A DNA stretch of 64,000 nt from Acanthococcus lagerstroemiae (lineage: Eukaryota; Arthropoda; Insecta; Hemiptera; Eriococcidae): positions 16,678,001-16,742,000 of the forward strand of contig CM063106.1 of NCBI GenBank assembly GCA_031841125.1, in the 5' to 3' direction. The position numbers and the translations under genes are program-made. The first letter of the stretch is position 1. Each line of letters starts with the position of its first letter. The notes under the pieces are model-generated. The model saw only the letters and a list, made by a program, of their open reading frames with translations. It made no database searches and was not told the DNA's origin. Shown in pieces: positions 42,061 through 54,152 of the stretch.

Positions 42061-42660
42061 TGACACAGAACGATCGAAAAATAATGTACAAGTTACACAT
42101 ACAATTGTAAGTCATTTTTTAATTTTTCACGCTGATATTTCCTTAGTTCTTCTCATCTTGCTTGATAAATTAAAAGTCTTTGTTATAGTATTTCTCCTCG
42201 ATGCTTCTTGTAATCAGGGGCAAAACTATAGGGGGTATGGGGGTTGAAACATCTCCCAATAATTTGGCAGTCGGCAAAATTTAAGACTGTTCATTTGACA
42301 CCCTCCAACCAATAATTTGACAATCGAAAAATTCTGAAACTGTTCATTTAAATTTTGATTTTTATGCATGTTTGTTTATTTTCTTTTTCAGTTAAAAAAT
42401 AGGTAAATTTTTAGTTTTCAAAAAATATTTGTCGGCAAATTTTTCTTCTCCATCTTTCGAAACTGAAAGTCAAATTTCGTTTCTGAAAATGGAATACCCT
42501 GGACTCCTAAATTTTTAGAAAATTTTGTCGACAAATTTTTAGTTAAAAGAAAATACTTGTCGGCAAATTTTCCTTCTCCACCCCCCCCCCCAAACTGAAA
42601 GTCAAGTTTCGCCTCTGCTTGTAATATATACAGTTCTGCTTCTGGCATTCTGTTCTATTC
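42061..42660 (-). repeat. Repeat shared with 54153-54497, split by a MITE
   Basis: The flanks of the MITE read 'GCTGATATTTCCTTAGTTCTTC', 'GATGCTTCTTGTAAT' and 'ATATACAGTTCTGCTTCTGG', collinear with 54.30-54.43 kb. On the minus strand short pieces such as 'EEKYYNK' correspond to 'AEKYYHRIYQAKREELKKY' there. The copy at 54.3 kb lacks the MITE and serves as the empty site. Confidence 0.75.
42215..42617 (+). mobile_element. hAT-type MITE, family H, full copy (403 bp)
   Basis: The ends CAGGGGCAAAACTATAGGGG and (inverted) CAGAGGCGAAACTTGAC are flanked by CTTGTAAT at 42207-42214 and 42618-42625, a perfect 8-bp duplication. The interior repeats 'TTGTCGGCAAATTTT' and 'TTCTTCTCCA' twice. There is no coding capacity. 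The paralogous repeat at 54.38 kb reads 'GCTTCTTGTACTATATACAG' without the insert. Confidence 0.95.
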
Positions 42661-44297
42661 GTTAACAAACTCTTTCTGTGCATCAGGTAGTAAGGTTTTA
42701 TCCTATAATTTATTGTTCACTAGCTAATTGTTCATTTGCTATTTGCTTATTTGTTACATTTGCTACTTGTTCATAGGCTATTAGTTAATTTGCTGCGTGG
42801 CATATTCCCTCTATCACCACAGACAGAAAAGCTGTTGTTTCCTTCTTATATGAGATGAGCCCTTTTAGAACCAAGCTCCATAAATAATTTAGTAAAAATT
42901 TTGTTCCATCTGAAATATTTCTCGTTTGTCCATTGAATCAGTTACCACCCTGAAGTCATAAAAGACTGCTTATATAAGGAAAAAATTTGGACTATTTAAG
43001 ATTGCCTCCTAGATCCATCACTATTCCTTGACGGTACGATAACAAAAGAAGCTAATCGAGGATGCAGTCCGAACAAACGTAAAAAATAATGTTGCCTTCC
43101 GAGGCTTCTCAATATATTTTTCCTCATCTGGGATTATCACCCACTGTCAATATTCTCAATGCGTTTATCTCACTAAAATGAGGTAAAAAATCATCTATAA
43201 ATTGCTCGAGTTTTACCTCCATTATTAATTTTTTTTTGTTGGTAAAATTGGATATAATCACCTCTCTGTTTTGAGATACAGACATGAAATCTGGGACCAG
43301 GCATTTCTCAGGCCCATTGTCAGTCGCTTAATTTCACGGATTCACGGCATTCTTGTGGACGATGGAAGTATGCCGTAATTTATGTCTAGTTTAGAGCCTC
43401 CACTGCCTTAGAAGAGTAGGCACTAAAATATTTTAATTAGCTTTTAATTTACGATTAATACACGAGGTATTCGTTTTTCTTTTAAACATCTAATTCAGAC
43501 AGTAATATGATTTAATCAGAGGTAGATTTTGTTGGTTTTAGTTTATAATTAAGCCTGCGAATTTGTGAGCTTCATAAGCCGCAGTCCAGGAGCTGCCTGA
43601 TAAAAGATAAAACGATTTACGAGATGTTCGTAGTTATTTCTCTATTAATTTGGTGACGCACATTAATAATTTTCTTTTTTACCCGTGAAAAACAAACGCG
43701 TAGAATTTTCATCTCCTACCGGTATTTCAACAACCGCTATACATATAAAATAGCCATTTACATGTGTTGGATTCCTCCGTCCTCTATATTATATTACGTT
43801 ATAATCGTTAAAAATTTATACAAATTATAGCAACGTGTTATCGAGATATCAAATTTTTTAGGATAAAATGTAAAATACGGCAATGTGGAGGGATGGGGGC
43901 TTTGAAAATGTGTACGTGTATAACCTTTTGACATCTCTAGTTCTTAGTTATGCACGAAACTAGACCAAATACCCAGGCGCACTCTAACGAGATGGTGGAT
44001 ATGGAAGATATAGCCCCCGTCTTTCAAAACGAAGATTTTTATTACCTTCTGTAATGAATATTGCTCAAATAATGCAAAAATGAATGCTTGGTGTTTGGCG
44101 TCCCTCAAATTCAAAACATTGCAGAGGCTGATCTATTACTTTGAAACTTAGACAGACGGACAGTCATTCAGATCGAAGTTTACGAGACAAGCAAACAGGT
44201 AGGGAAATATACTCTGGTGGTAAACTATTTCCTAGCTAAACAGGTGAGATGTCAGCCAGTTGAGCAAATGAACAGACAGCCAGGCAGACCCTTCTTA
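42661..44297. other. Gene-free stretch
   Basis: No coding signal. 42700-42800 is a low-complexity 'TTTGCTA/TTGTTCAT' tract. 43420-43720 is rich in TTTAATT/TAATTAG cores and otherwise unique. Short CAGACAGA-type runs lie near 44150-44290. Confidence 0.45.
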
Positions 44298-44401
44298 CCC
44301 GATGCGCAAAATCCCACCAGTTACTCGGGGAATTAAGGGGAACAAGGTTAACTTTTTCGCGGGTAACTGGGTAACTAGAGGGTAACTGATTGTGCATCGG
44401 G
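44298..44401 (+). mobile_element. Palindromic GTTACC-rich MITE, locus 3 (single short unit)
   Basis: The shortest complete copy (104 bp) runs from CCCGATGCGCAAAATCCC to GATTGTGCATCGGG. It is flanked by TA on both sides, which suggests a TA target as in Tc1/mariner-type MITEs. It contains 'AGTTACTCGGGGAATTAAGG', 'GGGTAACTGGGTAACTAGAG' and 'GGTAACTGATTG'. Confidence 0.85.
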
Positions 44402-45074
44402 TAGAAAATAAAAACTGAGCCAAGAGCCGAGATCTCTCTAGTTCTCTATTTGTTGCACCTATTTCATATTTTTTGTCACTACACCAGCCATACACGAAGA
44501 GGCCAAAAGCAAAGGCGGGACATCTGAATCGTCAATTCAAAATAAGTCCCTGCCTATACCGCTATCTTTCTAAATTACGTAGGTAACTAAATGTCTGTCT
44601 CAGTTTTCTCTGCTTGCTGTCAGCTCTGTCATATCCTGTTGCGTTTGCGTCTATCCCGTCTTCATTTTTTTGAGTCAAATCCTGCCAAAGAAAAGTTTTA
44701 AAATTACATTCATCTGCCGATGTTTCGGGGTTTCTATGAGAAAAAGAGAGAAGTGTTCAGTCCGGACCACAGCGAAGGCATACGAAATCAAAAACCGGAA
44801 GTGTGTAAGATGCGCGTGTATTGATCAGTAGTATAAACAGATCTGCAAAGTGCAAAGACTTATCAATTATGACATAGCTGTAATTTAACCTCTAACGGCG
44901 CTAAACTAATGTCCTACCAAGCCGATGAAGGTATAAAAATGGAGAATGAGTCAAAAGAATAATAAGCAGAAGAAGACGTGGTTTTGAAAAGATCTCGGAC
45001 CAAATGCAGGAGACAAAAGATGTTTGTTGGATGTTCGCATCGTGCTGCATAGGAAGCAGCCAGGTAGGACGATA
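44402..45074. other. Gene-free stretch
   Basis: No coding, RNA or terminal-repeat signals were seen. Confidence 0.45.
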
Positions 45075-45262
45075 CAGTGGCGTAAATATGAGAGGGGGTT
45101 TGAGGATAACCCCCTCCCCAAAACCTCTTATATCTTATAAGTTTTTTTTTCTTTTTTTTTTTTGTTCATCTAATGAAACTTGAACATGGTGAAAATATAC
45201 CTACTTTTTATCCTATGACCTCAATCCCCCCTCCTCAGGAGGGATGAGCATTTACGCTACTG
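45075..45262. mobile_element. hAT-type MITE (188 bp) with perfect target duplication
   Basis: The ends CAGTGGCGTAAATATGAG and (inverted) CAGTAGCGTAAATGCTC are flanked by GGACGATA at 45067-45074 and 45263-45270. Subterminal 'GGGGG…CCCCC' blocks pair. No coding capacity. Confidence 0.95.
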
Positions 45263-45270
45263 GGACGATA

Positions 45271-48164
45271 TATACAAAAATGTACATTCTTGAGAAGAGG
45301 GTCGCCGCACATCCATTATTTCCAAGGAGCTCCCCCCAACCCTTCTTCTCAAAAATCTCCAATATCCACGACAGATAGTCGAAAAGATAAAGCGATTCAG
45401 ATTGCGAGCGATACAGACATATTATCGTCATTCAATCGAACAGACAGACAGGTCGATCGATGAACGGATTTACTAAATGGTTGGCTACTTGTCAGATTTA
45501 TTCCCTGATGGTGCAGCATAGTAGGGATAGGCAATATCACTTGACGAATATTATGAATATCAATAATATCGTTATTACCATCAATATTAAGTTGTACTTT
45601 GTAAATATCTAAGGGTCTTAAAACTTTTCATTCAGTCGAGGAATCCATGAGAAAAAGTAAACTATTTTTCACTGCTTAAAGAATTTTCGCCCAGTACGAT
45701 TATTTTAATTTTTCAATATCAATACGAGAATGGTCTACAGTGGCATGAGGACTGGGCAGGGGTGGGTAGCTAAGTACAGGAAGTGTTACCAACCATGACG
45801 ATTCCTTCTCGACCTGAAGATTTCTCAAACGATTCCCAAAATTCAAGGATTTTCTTGAGAATTTAATTGATTAATGACGCAATATGGTCCAGAAATTTGT
45901 AAATTATGATTCAACATTAAAACACCGAAATAAGCACTTGAAAACTCCGTAATTTGAAGTGGAATCCACAAAGTTAGAAACCAGAGGTGCAGTGGTACTT
46001 TTTACACCCCCCCCCCTCCATCCCACACACCCAAATTGAAAATTGGGGGTACAAAGTATCATTTGTAGAGGAGACCTGGTCCAAATGTCACAGGGGTAGA
46101 TCTCGAAAACTAATGAGCTGGACCCGGAATTTTAGGCGCTAAAAACTGAAAAAGGTAGTATTAGAAGTCAATAAGAAGACCTACATAGTTCATAAAAAAT
46201 ACCGATTTTCAAAAAATGTAAAATGTGACTGTAGTCCCAATAGGTTCCCTAAAACTATGGCTTCATGGATATTAAATTAAAAGTCTTGGAAAACTGAACC
46301 GAATTATTTATTTCTATAACTTCTGAAGTATGTACAACGAAATAATTTTGAATCTAAATGCATAATTTATTGCAACAAATAATACAGTTGTTACGATTTT
46401 TTTTTTTTTCAAGTAAAATGTTTTTCTAAACATTTCTTTCTCAGAAAATTGAAACTTGACAAAACAGTATTGAAAACTGGATTTCTACCCGAAATAGTCC
46501 CAAAAAGTTTCTAGAAACATCAACAATTTTTGGCGAAAATGTAATTTTTAAGAGGAAAACTAGTCCAAAAAAGGTCGCATCAAAGTTGGCTTATTGGTTT
46601 CAGAATTTCCTGATTCATCCAGAAAACTTCAATAGACCAGATAGGCTAGGCTAAATAAAATAAAAAAATACTCAGTCTCGAGCTGTAAGGGATCAACGTT
46701 TTTTAGTAATGAAAAAAATTGTGAGAGTAACTTTTCACTAATTTCCTAATTATTGTATTGCTGTTTCTTGGTACAAGCTATTTGAATGGAGACGAGTGGT
46801 ATTAGTTTACTTCTTATGATGTTCCAAATGAAATGTGCATGTTCATTCGCGTCAGCTCTTGAATGCGACAATCTTAATCGAGATCTTGGAGAAGTTGATT
46901 CAGATTATATGGGTCCTAATGTCAAAAAAAGTTTGGGGTGAATTGCCCACCTTCTAGTTCATTGATAAAAGAAAAATTCTGATGATTCAAAAAAAAACTA
47001 AGCTATGTATTCTGAGAATACAGGACCTTTTTATGGTTCATAATGGCTTATTTTTCCATAAAAATATTGTAAAATCAATTTCTTTCATTACGATCCGTAA
47101 AAATAACCTGTTACACTTCGCCTAATACGTTGTGTATTCAACCCAGACTGGGGTGAAATGTCATCAGAAAGGTCGTTGTACTTAAAATTCTGTAATTAAT
47201 TCTAAATTACATTTTTGCAATTTATACGAAGGAGGTGGTAGGCGGAGGAAGAGTGAAACTACAATATGGTTTCAAAAGCAAAACCTTTGTGTCAATACTC
47301 TGCTCACAAAAAAATTGAAAGTGTAAAATGTGACATTTGGACCTGGTCACCATTATCTCCGAAAAAAAAAAAATTAATTAAAGAAGTGTATTGAGTGATT
47401 TTGCGAACGAGATTTTCGAAATTCTTTGCTTGTTAACTCCATATTAACTTTTTTTTTTTTCTTCTTTTTTTTGCTAGCAGAATCAAATTATTGTATTCCC
47501 CCCTCCTCCTAAAGAAGATCTTTCAACGCCACTAATCAATAAAAATAATAAAAATGGTTCAGAACTTGAAAGTCTTCCCAGTATCCACTAAGGTGGTTCT
47601 TATTTCACTTTTTTTCAGACTTTCGCTCCCACACAAGAAATTGGTGTATTTTGTTAGAAATCGGCATCCAAAATTTCAGCGAAAAAATATTTTGTCGATT
47701 CCCACAGACGGAGTGAAGTTTTACATAGGATTCCACATAAGCGTGCAAGTCAGCTTATTTCGCCGTTAAAAACTGGAAAACGAATAGAAAAATTGGTTGT
47801 ACCAAAAATACTATCCGCCGTGATGTGATCTTTCGTTCCAATGTATATTTTCCCATAAAATTTGATTAAGGGGGAGGGGTCAAAGATGAGGCTTTCAAGG
47901 GTTTATTAACGTAATTGTGAATTTTAGTCGATCAAAACTAAACAAGTACATTTAATTGCTTTTTTCATGGCTTCTGGGGATACTGAACTCATTTTTGAGA
48001 TCATTTTTGGCGTACCCGCATCACAAGGGCTCCATAGGGAGTAAAATTTGGTTAATAGCTTTAAAGATATTGATTATAGGATTTCTCGCAATGCTCAGTT
48101 CAATTTTGAGTTTCAGAAAACCTTTATTTGGGGAATAAATAAACAATACTAATTTATAATATAT
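45271..48164. other. Gene-free stretch with probable MITE debris
   Basis: 'GGTGCAGTGGTAC…CCCCCCCC' at 45985-46020 and 'CCCCCTCCTCCT…CAACGCCACTAATC' at 47500-47535 look like hAT-type ends, but their flanks do not match. 'GGGTACAAAGTATCATTT' near 46050 recurs near 5495. Open frames at 47554-48245 have no recognised domain. Confidence 0.4.
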
Positions 48165-49690
48165 ATGAAGAATTAGCGGCCCCAAAGTGGGGCTCACTCC
48201 TCCCCTGCTCCATGCCGAGAAAAGGTCTCCTGTAGACGCTCCCATTCATTCCTATTCCTGGCTATTCTTTGGAAGTTGTTACTTTTTAAAAATTTATTAA
48301 TATCGTCTTCCCATTTTAATGACTGTTTACACCTCTTCTTCTTTTTCCGTCCAGCGGTTGCCAAAAGGATGCCCTATAGATCCATCATTCGTCTCTGAGA
48401 CGGGAGATGTGTCCCGCCCATCCCCATTTTATTCTTTTGATCTGCCAAATTGAATTTTTACTAAATTTTAATTTCCTTTTGATAACCGAGATTATTATCC
48501 TGTCCCTTCTTGTTATCCCCAACATTGATCTCTCCATTGTGTTTTGAGTTATCCTAATTCTGTTCAAAATTTTTGCACTTAATGGCCATGTTTGATATCC
48601 GTATGTTAAGACAGGCTAAACACACATATTGAAAACTTCGCTTTTGTTTTTATAGCTAAAGTTTCCTTTGAATATGTCTTCTAGACTCCAGAATTTTTTC
48701 CACGCTTTGTTAATTCCTACGTTAACCCCCTTTTCTACTGCACTTTCAAAAGTTAGTAGTTGGCCGAGATATGTATGTTCTCGAACTATTTCTATTTCTT
48801 TGTTACCCATTTCTAGTGTCCCTTCCTCTGTGCTATTGGATATGATCTTTGTTTTTTGCATGTTTATTGTGAGACCTGCTCTTGCACTTTCATCGCTGAG
48901 TTCCCTTATCATTTCTGCTAGTTCCCTCTGCGATTCGGCGAACAGAACGATATCGTCGGCAAATCTTAGGTTCGTTATCCTTTTTCCGTTAATATTAATC
49001 CCTTTGTTTTCCCATTTGAGTTTCCTGAATATTTGTTCCAGAGTACTGTTGAAAAGAATCGGGGAGAGGGGGTCCCCCTGCCGTACCCCTTTTTTAATGT
49101 CGAAATAGTTGCCTAATTGGTCTGTTTTTATTCTGGCTTTGAGCCGGGAGTACATTTCCTTTATTATATTGACAAATTTTTGTGGGGTCCCCTGTTTCTC
49201 TAGTGCTTTTAACATGTAGTTGTGCTGTAGGAAGTCGAACGCCTCATTATAATTAATTAGACACATGTAAATAGGCTTATTATACTCATTACTTTTTTTC
49301 ATAATTTGCTTAACTGCGTGGATATGATCCATAGTCGACTATGTTTGCCGGAATCCTGCTTGGTCGATCGATTGTTCGCTTATTAGTGTTTGTTTGAGTC
49401 TATATTTGATTGCTTTAGAGAAGATTTTCGCTATTACTGGGCTAAGGGTGATTGGTCGGTAGTTAGCTATCTTATGCCTATCTCCTTTCTTGAAAGATAT
49501 AATTATATCGGACAGTTCCCAATCTTCTGGTATTTTTTCTTTTTCTAAAATTATATTGAACAATTTTGTTAGTTGTACTACCATTTCCTCTTCTCCCATT
49601 TTAATGTGTTCATTGGTAATGTTATCATGTCCTATTATGTTTTAATTGGCTTACTATAGCCTGAATTTCGTGTTTTAAAAATGGTAGGTA
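48165..49690 (-). pseudogene. RTE-clade non-LTR retrotransposon, 5'-truncated, nearly intact reverse transcriptase
   Basis: Minus-strand order is 'HEIQAIVSQLKHN', a 1-base shift, 'NITNEHIKMG' (49690-49600), then 'EKIPEDWELSDIIISFKKGD', 'NYRPITLSPVIAKIFSKAI' and 'SIDQAGFRQT', a TAG, and 'MDHIHAVKQI'. 'YEAFD'-like NEAFD, 'VRQGDPLSPILFN' and the catalytic 'NLRFADDIVLFAES' follow. A TAG after 'EVFNMCV' (48616) precedes 'LTYGYQTWP', 'KWGWAGHISRLRDE', another stop, and the RTE tail 'LKWEDDINKF' and 'WERLQETFSRHG'. The FADD box is intact. Only about three stops and one frameshift make this much younger than the copy at 27.2 kb. Endonuclease is missing. It is a typical 5'-truncated LINE insertion. 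Confidence 0.93.
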
Positions 49691-50047
49691 GTTCATGGTC
49701 TGTTGAGTTTATTCAAGCTTTAACCCCTACCGATTAAAGACCGCAGGAGACTACAACTTGAAATATCGACATTTACATACATATAGGCATTTTAATATCA
49801 AATTCAACATTTATTAGCTCGCTGATTTCGTTTCTAAAGACACGGAAGCAAAATATGACACTACAGAGAAGAGTGTACTTAGATACAATCAATTTATACG
49901 CCCCTTTTTTTGATTTATTACAGCGAGATAAGTTGAGTTGCACTTTTCCTTACGGGTGATTCTATATTGTACTTCATCCCCTTGTGGAACACTACAAAAT
50001 ATTATTTTTGCTGAAAATTTGGGTACTGAGTTTTTGCATCTAAGTGC
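49691..50047. other. Gene-free stretch
   Basis: AT-rich with no recognisable feature. It marks the truncated 5' side of the RTE copy. Confidence 0.45.
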
Positions 50048-50346
50048 CAGGGACGTACCGATAGGGGGTGGAGGAACTCACCTCCTCCCCCTGTAGGAAT
50101 TTTTCACTCAGCAGTTGGGAAAATCAACCATTTCAGTCAGGTGAGTCGGGAAAATCCAATAAGTTCAAAGGTTTTTCTTCTTTTGCATCGATACTTGGGA
50201 ATTTCTTTGCTGAATCAGTTGGAAAAATCCAACAGGTCAAAGGTTTTTTTTTGGTTTGATACTTGGGAATTCTGAGTTGTGAGTCAGTTGGGACTTTTAC
50301 AATTTTTACCCCTCCCCCTAAAGAAAAAGTCTTCAGTACGTCCCTG
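50048..50346 (+). mobile_element. hAT-type MITE, family G, copy 3 (299 bp)
   Basis: The ends CAGGGACGTACCGATAGGGG and (inverted) CAGGGACGTACTGAAG are the best preserved of the family. The flanks CTAAGTGC and CTAAATAC match at 6 of 8. The inside shows three rounds of 'GATACTTGGGAATT' and 'AAAATCCAAYARGT(T)CAAAGG'. Confidence 0.88.
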
Positions 50347-52121
50347 CTAAATACACCAATTTTTCGGGAGCCAGATTTGGAAAAAAGTAAAATAAGTGCC
50401 ACCCTAGCGTCCACTTACTCAATTACTATCTCAGAAACAGAGATACAACACTCGAGGGTTGGGGGCTTTGAAACAGACATAATTTAATCACCATAATATG
50501 CACATAAGATTACAACGTACTTATAACTCGTGATTCAAAGGTAAGAAAGGTTGGAATTTGTCTATTTCAAATTCATTCGCAAAATGCCATATAGCAGCAG
50601 GAAATAATATCTGAAAACGGATATAAAACAGAAAACCGATTCATTCGAAAATACATCGGCATTTAGCCGTAACTAAGCTACATATCAACGGCCAGCAGCA
50701 GGGCATCCGTATATATAATGACCCCCTGCCAAGTTTATCCTAGGTTTTATCTTATAATTTTCATTCTGTGGCCAGAATAAAATGAAAAAAAAAAATCCAA
50801 ACAAACAGTGTCTTCTGTAGCGTCTCGGCCAGAGGTCCCTCCTCATATCTGAACCTATAACTTAGACAGCTCGTGACAACAGATCAGAGAAAAACGACCT
50901 ACGTACCACCTATTGCAGAACGAAGAAAACGATATAATTTACGCGCCATTTCGATTCCAATCTTACTAACTTTGTCGAAAATTATTTTTATAGCCGCCGA
51001 TCTGGCATATCGTTTTAGTGTTGCATATCTATTTCATCTTTATTAAATATGTTTCATTATAAAAGTGAACTATGGTGGATGAAGAAGATTTAATTCGATA
51101 CAAGGATGGTTTGACGTAGAAAAAACTGTACCATCTTACGGAGAACTAACCGCAGAAAAGATTATAAATTTCAGAGACAGTGGTGTCCAAAAATAGAATT
51201 TTTACAATTAACCATCAGGGGCACACAGAACGAAAATTACCTGGAGTATAACTGACATTTTTCCAACCAGGAAGCTCGCTTTCGTTTCTTATTGATTCGC
51301 GTCGAAAAAACGGGGATAACGTCTTAGTAAGTCTCAAAATAATCTCAAAATTTTTAAACTAGAGCTCCTGATTTTCTAAGTGAAGCCAGAGGTCAACGCT
51401 CTTGAGAGGGAGGCTATTCTCAGTACACCCCTGTATACAACATTAATTGAACTAATACAAAGGAGACAGAGTGTAAAAGAGATGCTACGTGGTATCGATA
51501 ACGATAAAAATAGCAAAATGCCAACAGGACAACTTTTTTTAGCACTTGAAAAAGCCTATTTCGACACAAGTTAAGCTATCCTGTGGTACTAAGCATCATC
51601 TTCGTAAAACAAATGACCGCTGGTTTGAACGTGCCTTCTAAGATTTTTTTTTTTTTTTTTTTGAAGTATGGGGACAACCCCAGCTCTTTCATTCATAATT
51701 TAAGGCCACTGCTCGATTTGTCTTTCAGTTTTTACGTCAACGGCCTCCAAGTTTAACATGGACTTTACATACAGGATTTTCCCAAAAACATTTCATTGCC
51801 CGAAGAAGTCCCTATCAGAAAGAACGAAACAGTCACTGCTGAGGTTGGTGAAGCTTAACATATTATTTTCAAAGAAAGATATTTCCAAGAAAATTGTATT
51901 ATACCCCGGCAATCTTTTAACTGACTAATTTCATGAGAAAAATTAGTACATCCCCAAGGATTATTGCATGGGTGGAAAATTCATCTGATGCAGTATTGGG
52001 CCACGGCATGCAGCTCGAATGGATGCGATTAAAATCCAGGGCAATAGCAACACCCCTCTTCCCTGTTGTTCTCTGGAAATTCAACTCCAGAAAAATTCTA
52101 ACATCCATTCGACCAAATTGC
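50347..52121. other. Gene-free stretch
   Basis: No coding signal. The 64-codon frame at 51380-51574 has mixed composition but no recognised family. A T run lies at 51643-51662. Confidence 0.45.
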
Positions 52122-52412
52122 CCCGATGCGCAAAATCTCGCCTCGCCCGTTACTCGGGTAACTAAGGGTAACTGACGGGTTTTTTGGGTAATCTGAGGGT
52201 AACCGAGGGTTGCAAATGAGTAACCTTTCTGCGGGTAACTAGAGGGTGGCTGATGATTGCGTATCAGGATGCGCAAAATCCTGCCAGTTACCCGGGTAAC
52301 TAAAGGAGAACCAAGGTAACTGATGGGTTTCTGAGTAATCTGACGGTAACCGAGAGTTGCAAATGGGTAACCTTTCCGCGGGTAACTAGAGGGTAACTGA
52401 CTGCGCATCAGG
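52122..52412 (+). mobile_element. Palindromic GTTACC-rich MITE, locus 4 (two units)
   Basis: Two head-to-tail units run from CCCGATGCGCAAAATCTCG to CTGCGCATCAGG. The inner boundary 'GATTGCGTATCAGGATGCGCAA' is an end-to-end join, as at locus 2. It contains 'TTACTCGGGTAACTAAGGG', 'GTAATCTGAGGGTAACCGAG' and 'GTTGCAAATGAGTAACC'. A 163-codon minus-strand frame over it is an artefact of the repeats. Confidence 0.85.
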
Positions 52413-52893
52413 AAAGTGAAGACTTTATGTTTTTATTTAAACATAAATTTTTTCTTCCTGTGTTCGAATCAACTGATCGATAAATAATAAGGTTAATAAC
52501 AAATGAAAATCCATCTGAGACCAGTGATCTTTGATTCAAACTGCATTTTCAGTGACTAACTCAACCGTATTTCAAGTCTTATTTTTCGTGATTTGCTATG
52601 AAAGTTTGATCTTCAGATCAAAATTTGGCTGCGATTTGTACTCGTTAAAATAGGGTCTTTGGTCGTAGAAACGCGAACTAATAATTTGTGATTTGAATCG
52701 AATCCTTACTACTGACTGTAATTGGTGATTCAAGCCATTTTAACCAACGACTGTAAAATTTATAATTTGGGTTGAATTTCAGGTAATTTTGGCAATTTTT
52801 GTCACATAGACTTTAGCTGTGTAGTTATAACCAAAAGTCATTATCTATTTCATCTACCATTCCAAAACTTTCATACTTATTCTATGATAACAT
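52413..52893. other. Gene-free stretch
   Basis: AT-rich sequence without recognisable features up to the mariner end. Confidence 0.45.
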
Positions 52894-53626
52894 CGAGGGG
52901 CATTCAAGAAGTAAGGTAACAAGGGCTATCTATCATGAAATAACTATAAATCATAAAAATTTTGTTTTGCAAAATGTGAAAAGATGCAATCTTAAACTAC
53001 TTCTTAACATAGCTACCTTCCTGATGGAGGCTTTTATCCCATCGGCTTAGGTACTAACTTATAGATTTGTTCCTTGTAGAAGTCGCCGTCCAACAAATCA
53101 AACCAATTTAGAGCTGTGTTTTACAGCTTGTCGTGGTTCTTAAAACAAGTTTCACCCAGGTATCTTTTTAATATAGAAATAAATGTAAATCGGAGGGGTC
53201 CAAGTCGAGAGAGTGGGCTAGGTGCCGCAAAACATTCCACTTGAACGACTTCAACAGTACTAACACAAAATGTGTGCAGTCGTGCGTTGTCTTGCAAAGA
53301 ACAAACACCACGACTTACCATCCAAGGCAGTAGTCTATAATTACATAAGCGGTTCAGCTGATCGTAGTATACATTTGAGTTTACCAATATTGTACCACAT
53401 GGAAGAAAATCGACCAAAACTAAAATAATTCCACGAGCATCCCAGAATACGCATTTTATCATTTTGTTTGCAGCATAAGAAACCGTTTGCACGAATACTA
53501 AAATGGAGGAAAAGTATGTTGTCCTAAAATAAAAAGAATATAGAATCGTGCTACGTTGCCAGATTTACAATCCGCCAATTAGTTTCAACATAACAAGTCT
53601 TGTCACCTTACTTTTTACACGCCCGG
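52894..53626 (-). pseudogene. mariner transposase fragment with its inverted ends
   Basis: Minus-strand reading from about 53490 gives 'KCVFWDARGIILV' (first catalytic Asp), 'NSNVYYDQLNRL' and 'GVCSLQDNARLHT' (second Asp in DNARxH). A decayed 'SPLSRLGPL' follows, where 'YSPDLAPSDY' is expected, so the third Asp is lost. It ends 'NWFDLLDGDFYKEQIYKLV'. Its 3' end at 52894 (CGAGGGGCATTCAAGAAGTA) and its 5' end near 53626 (inverted, 'GTGTAAAAAGTAAGGTGACA') are related terminal repeats. About 0.45 kb of the usual 1.2-1.3 kb, including the N-terminal DNA-binding part, is missing. Frameshifts make it inactive. Confidence 0.85.
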
Positions 53627-53825
53627 TTTGGTTCGTTGGATGGCGAATTCTACAGGGAACGCATCTGTAAGTTAGTAAACCAAGGGGATAAATGCCTCAA
53701 TTGGGAAGGTAACTGTTCAGAGGTAGTTTAAGGTTATATCTTTTCCAGTTCTGTAAAATAAAATTTTAATGATTTGTAGTTATTTCATAATGACCCTTGT
53801 TACCTTACTTTTTGAACGCCTCTCG
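53627..53825 (+). pseudogene. Second mariner 3' end, opposite orientation
   Basis: The plus-strand frame reads 'GSLDGEFYRERICKLVNQGD' then 'KCLNWEGN', the conserved mariner C-terminus, better preserved than the minus-strand copy. It then leads into 'TTTGTAGTTATTTCAT', 'CCCTTGTTACCTTACTTTTT' and 'GAACGCCTCTCG'. That terminal sequence is the inverted counterpart of 52894-52970. The two copies share the same ~150-bp end in opposite orientation, so the locus is a back-to-back pair or an inverted duplication. Confidence 0.8.
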
Positions 53826-54152
53826 TATGTGCATCTCAGTAATGCTAAGAAATGAGTCGAAACTGGAAAAAATGTCCATGAAAAAAATCTGCCTTTGTAA
53901 TACATCATCTTCTTTCCAGTATTAACAATAACTTAATTTCGAATCAAATTATAGTCTGCTTGTACAAATGAGAAATGAGTAAGTGTTATTACAACTACGT
54001 ATATTACCTTTTTTCAGTGACTTAACAACGTTCCTTGACACATGTCAGATTCAGCGGCGGATCCTGAGAATAATCCGGGGAGAAACAATTCAGAGTGTGT
54101 GGAATAGAATAGTTTTTACCTGCTCCGTCCCCTTTCGATCATGTATGCGCCC
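53826..54152. other. Gene-free stretch
   Basis: AT-rich. 'CAGCGGCGGATCCTGAG' at 54052 looks like one end of a hAT MITE, but no matching second end was found. Confidence 0.4.

Noticed and set aside
45985..47535. 1.5-kb hAT element between 'GTGCAGTGGTAC' and 'CAACGCCACTAATC'
   Set aside because: The end sequences are only loosely complementary and the flanking 8-mers differ. No transposase fragment lies between.
51917..52408. 163-codon minus-strand gene
   Set aside because: It covers the GTTACC-rich MITE dimer, and the repeated peptide comes from the repeated DNA.
54052..54140. hAT MITE starting CAGCGGCGGATCC
   Set aside because: No matching inverted end or target duplication was found downstream.
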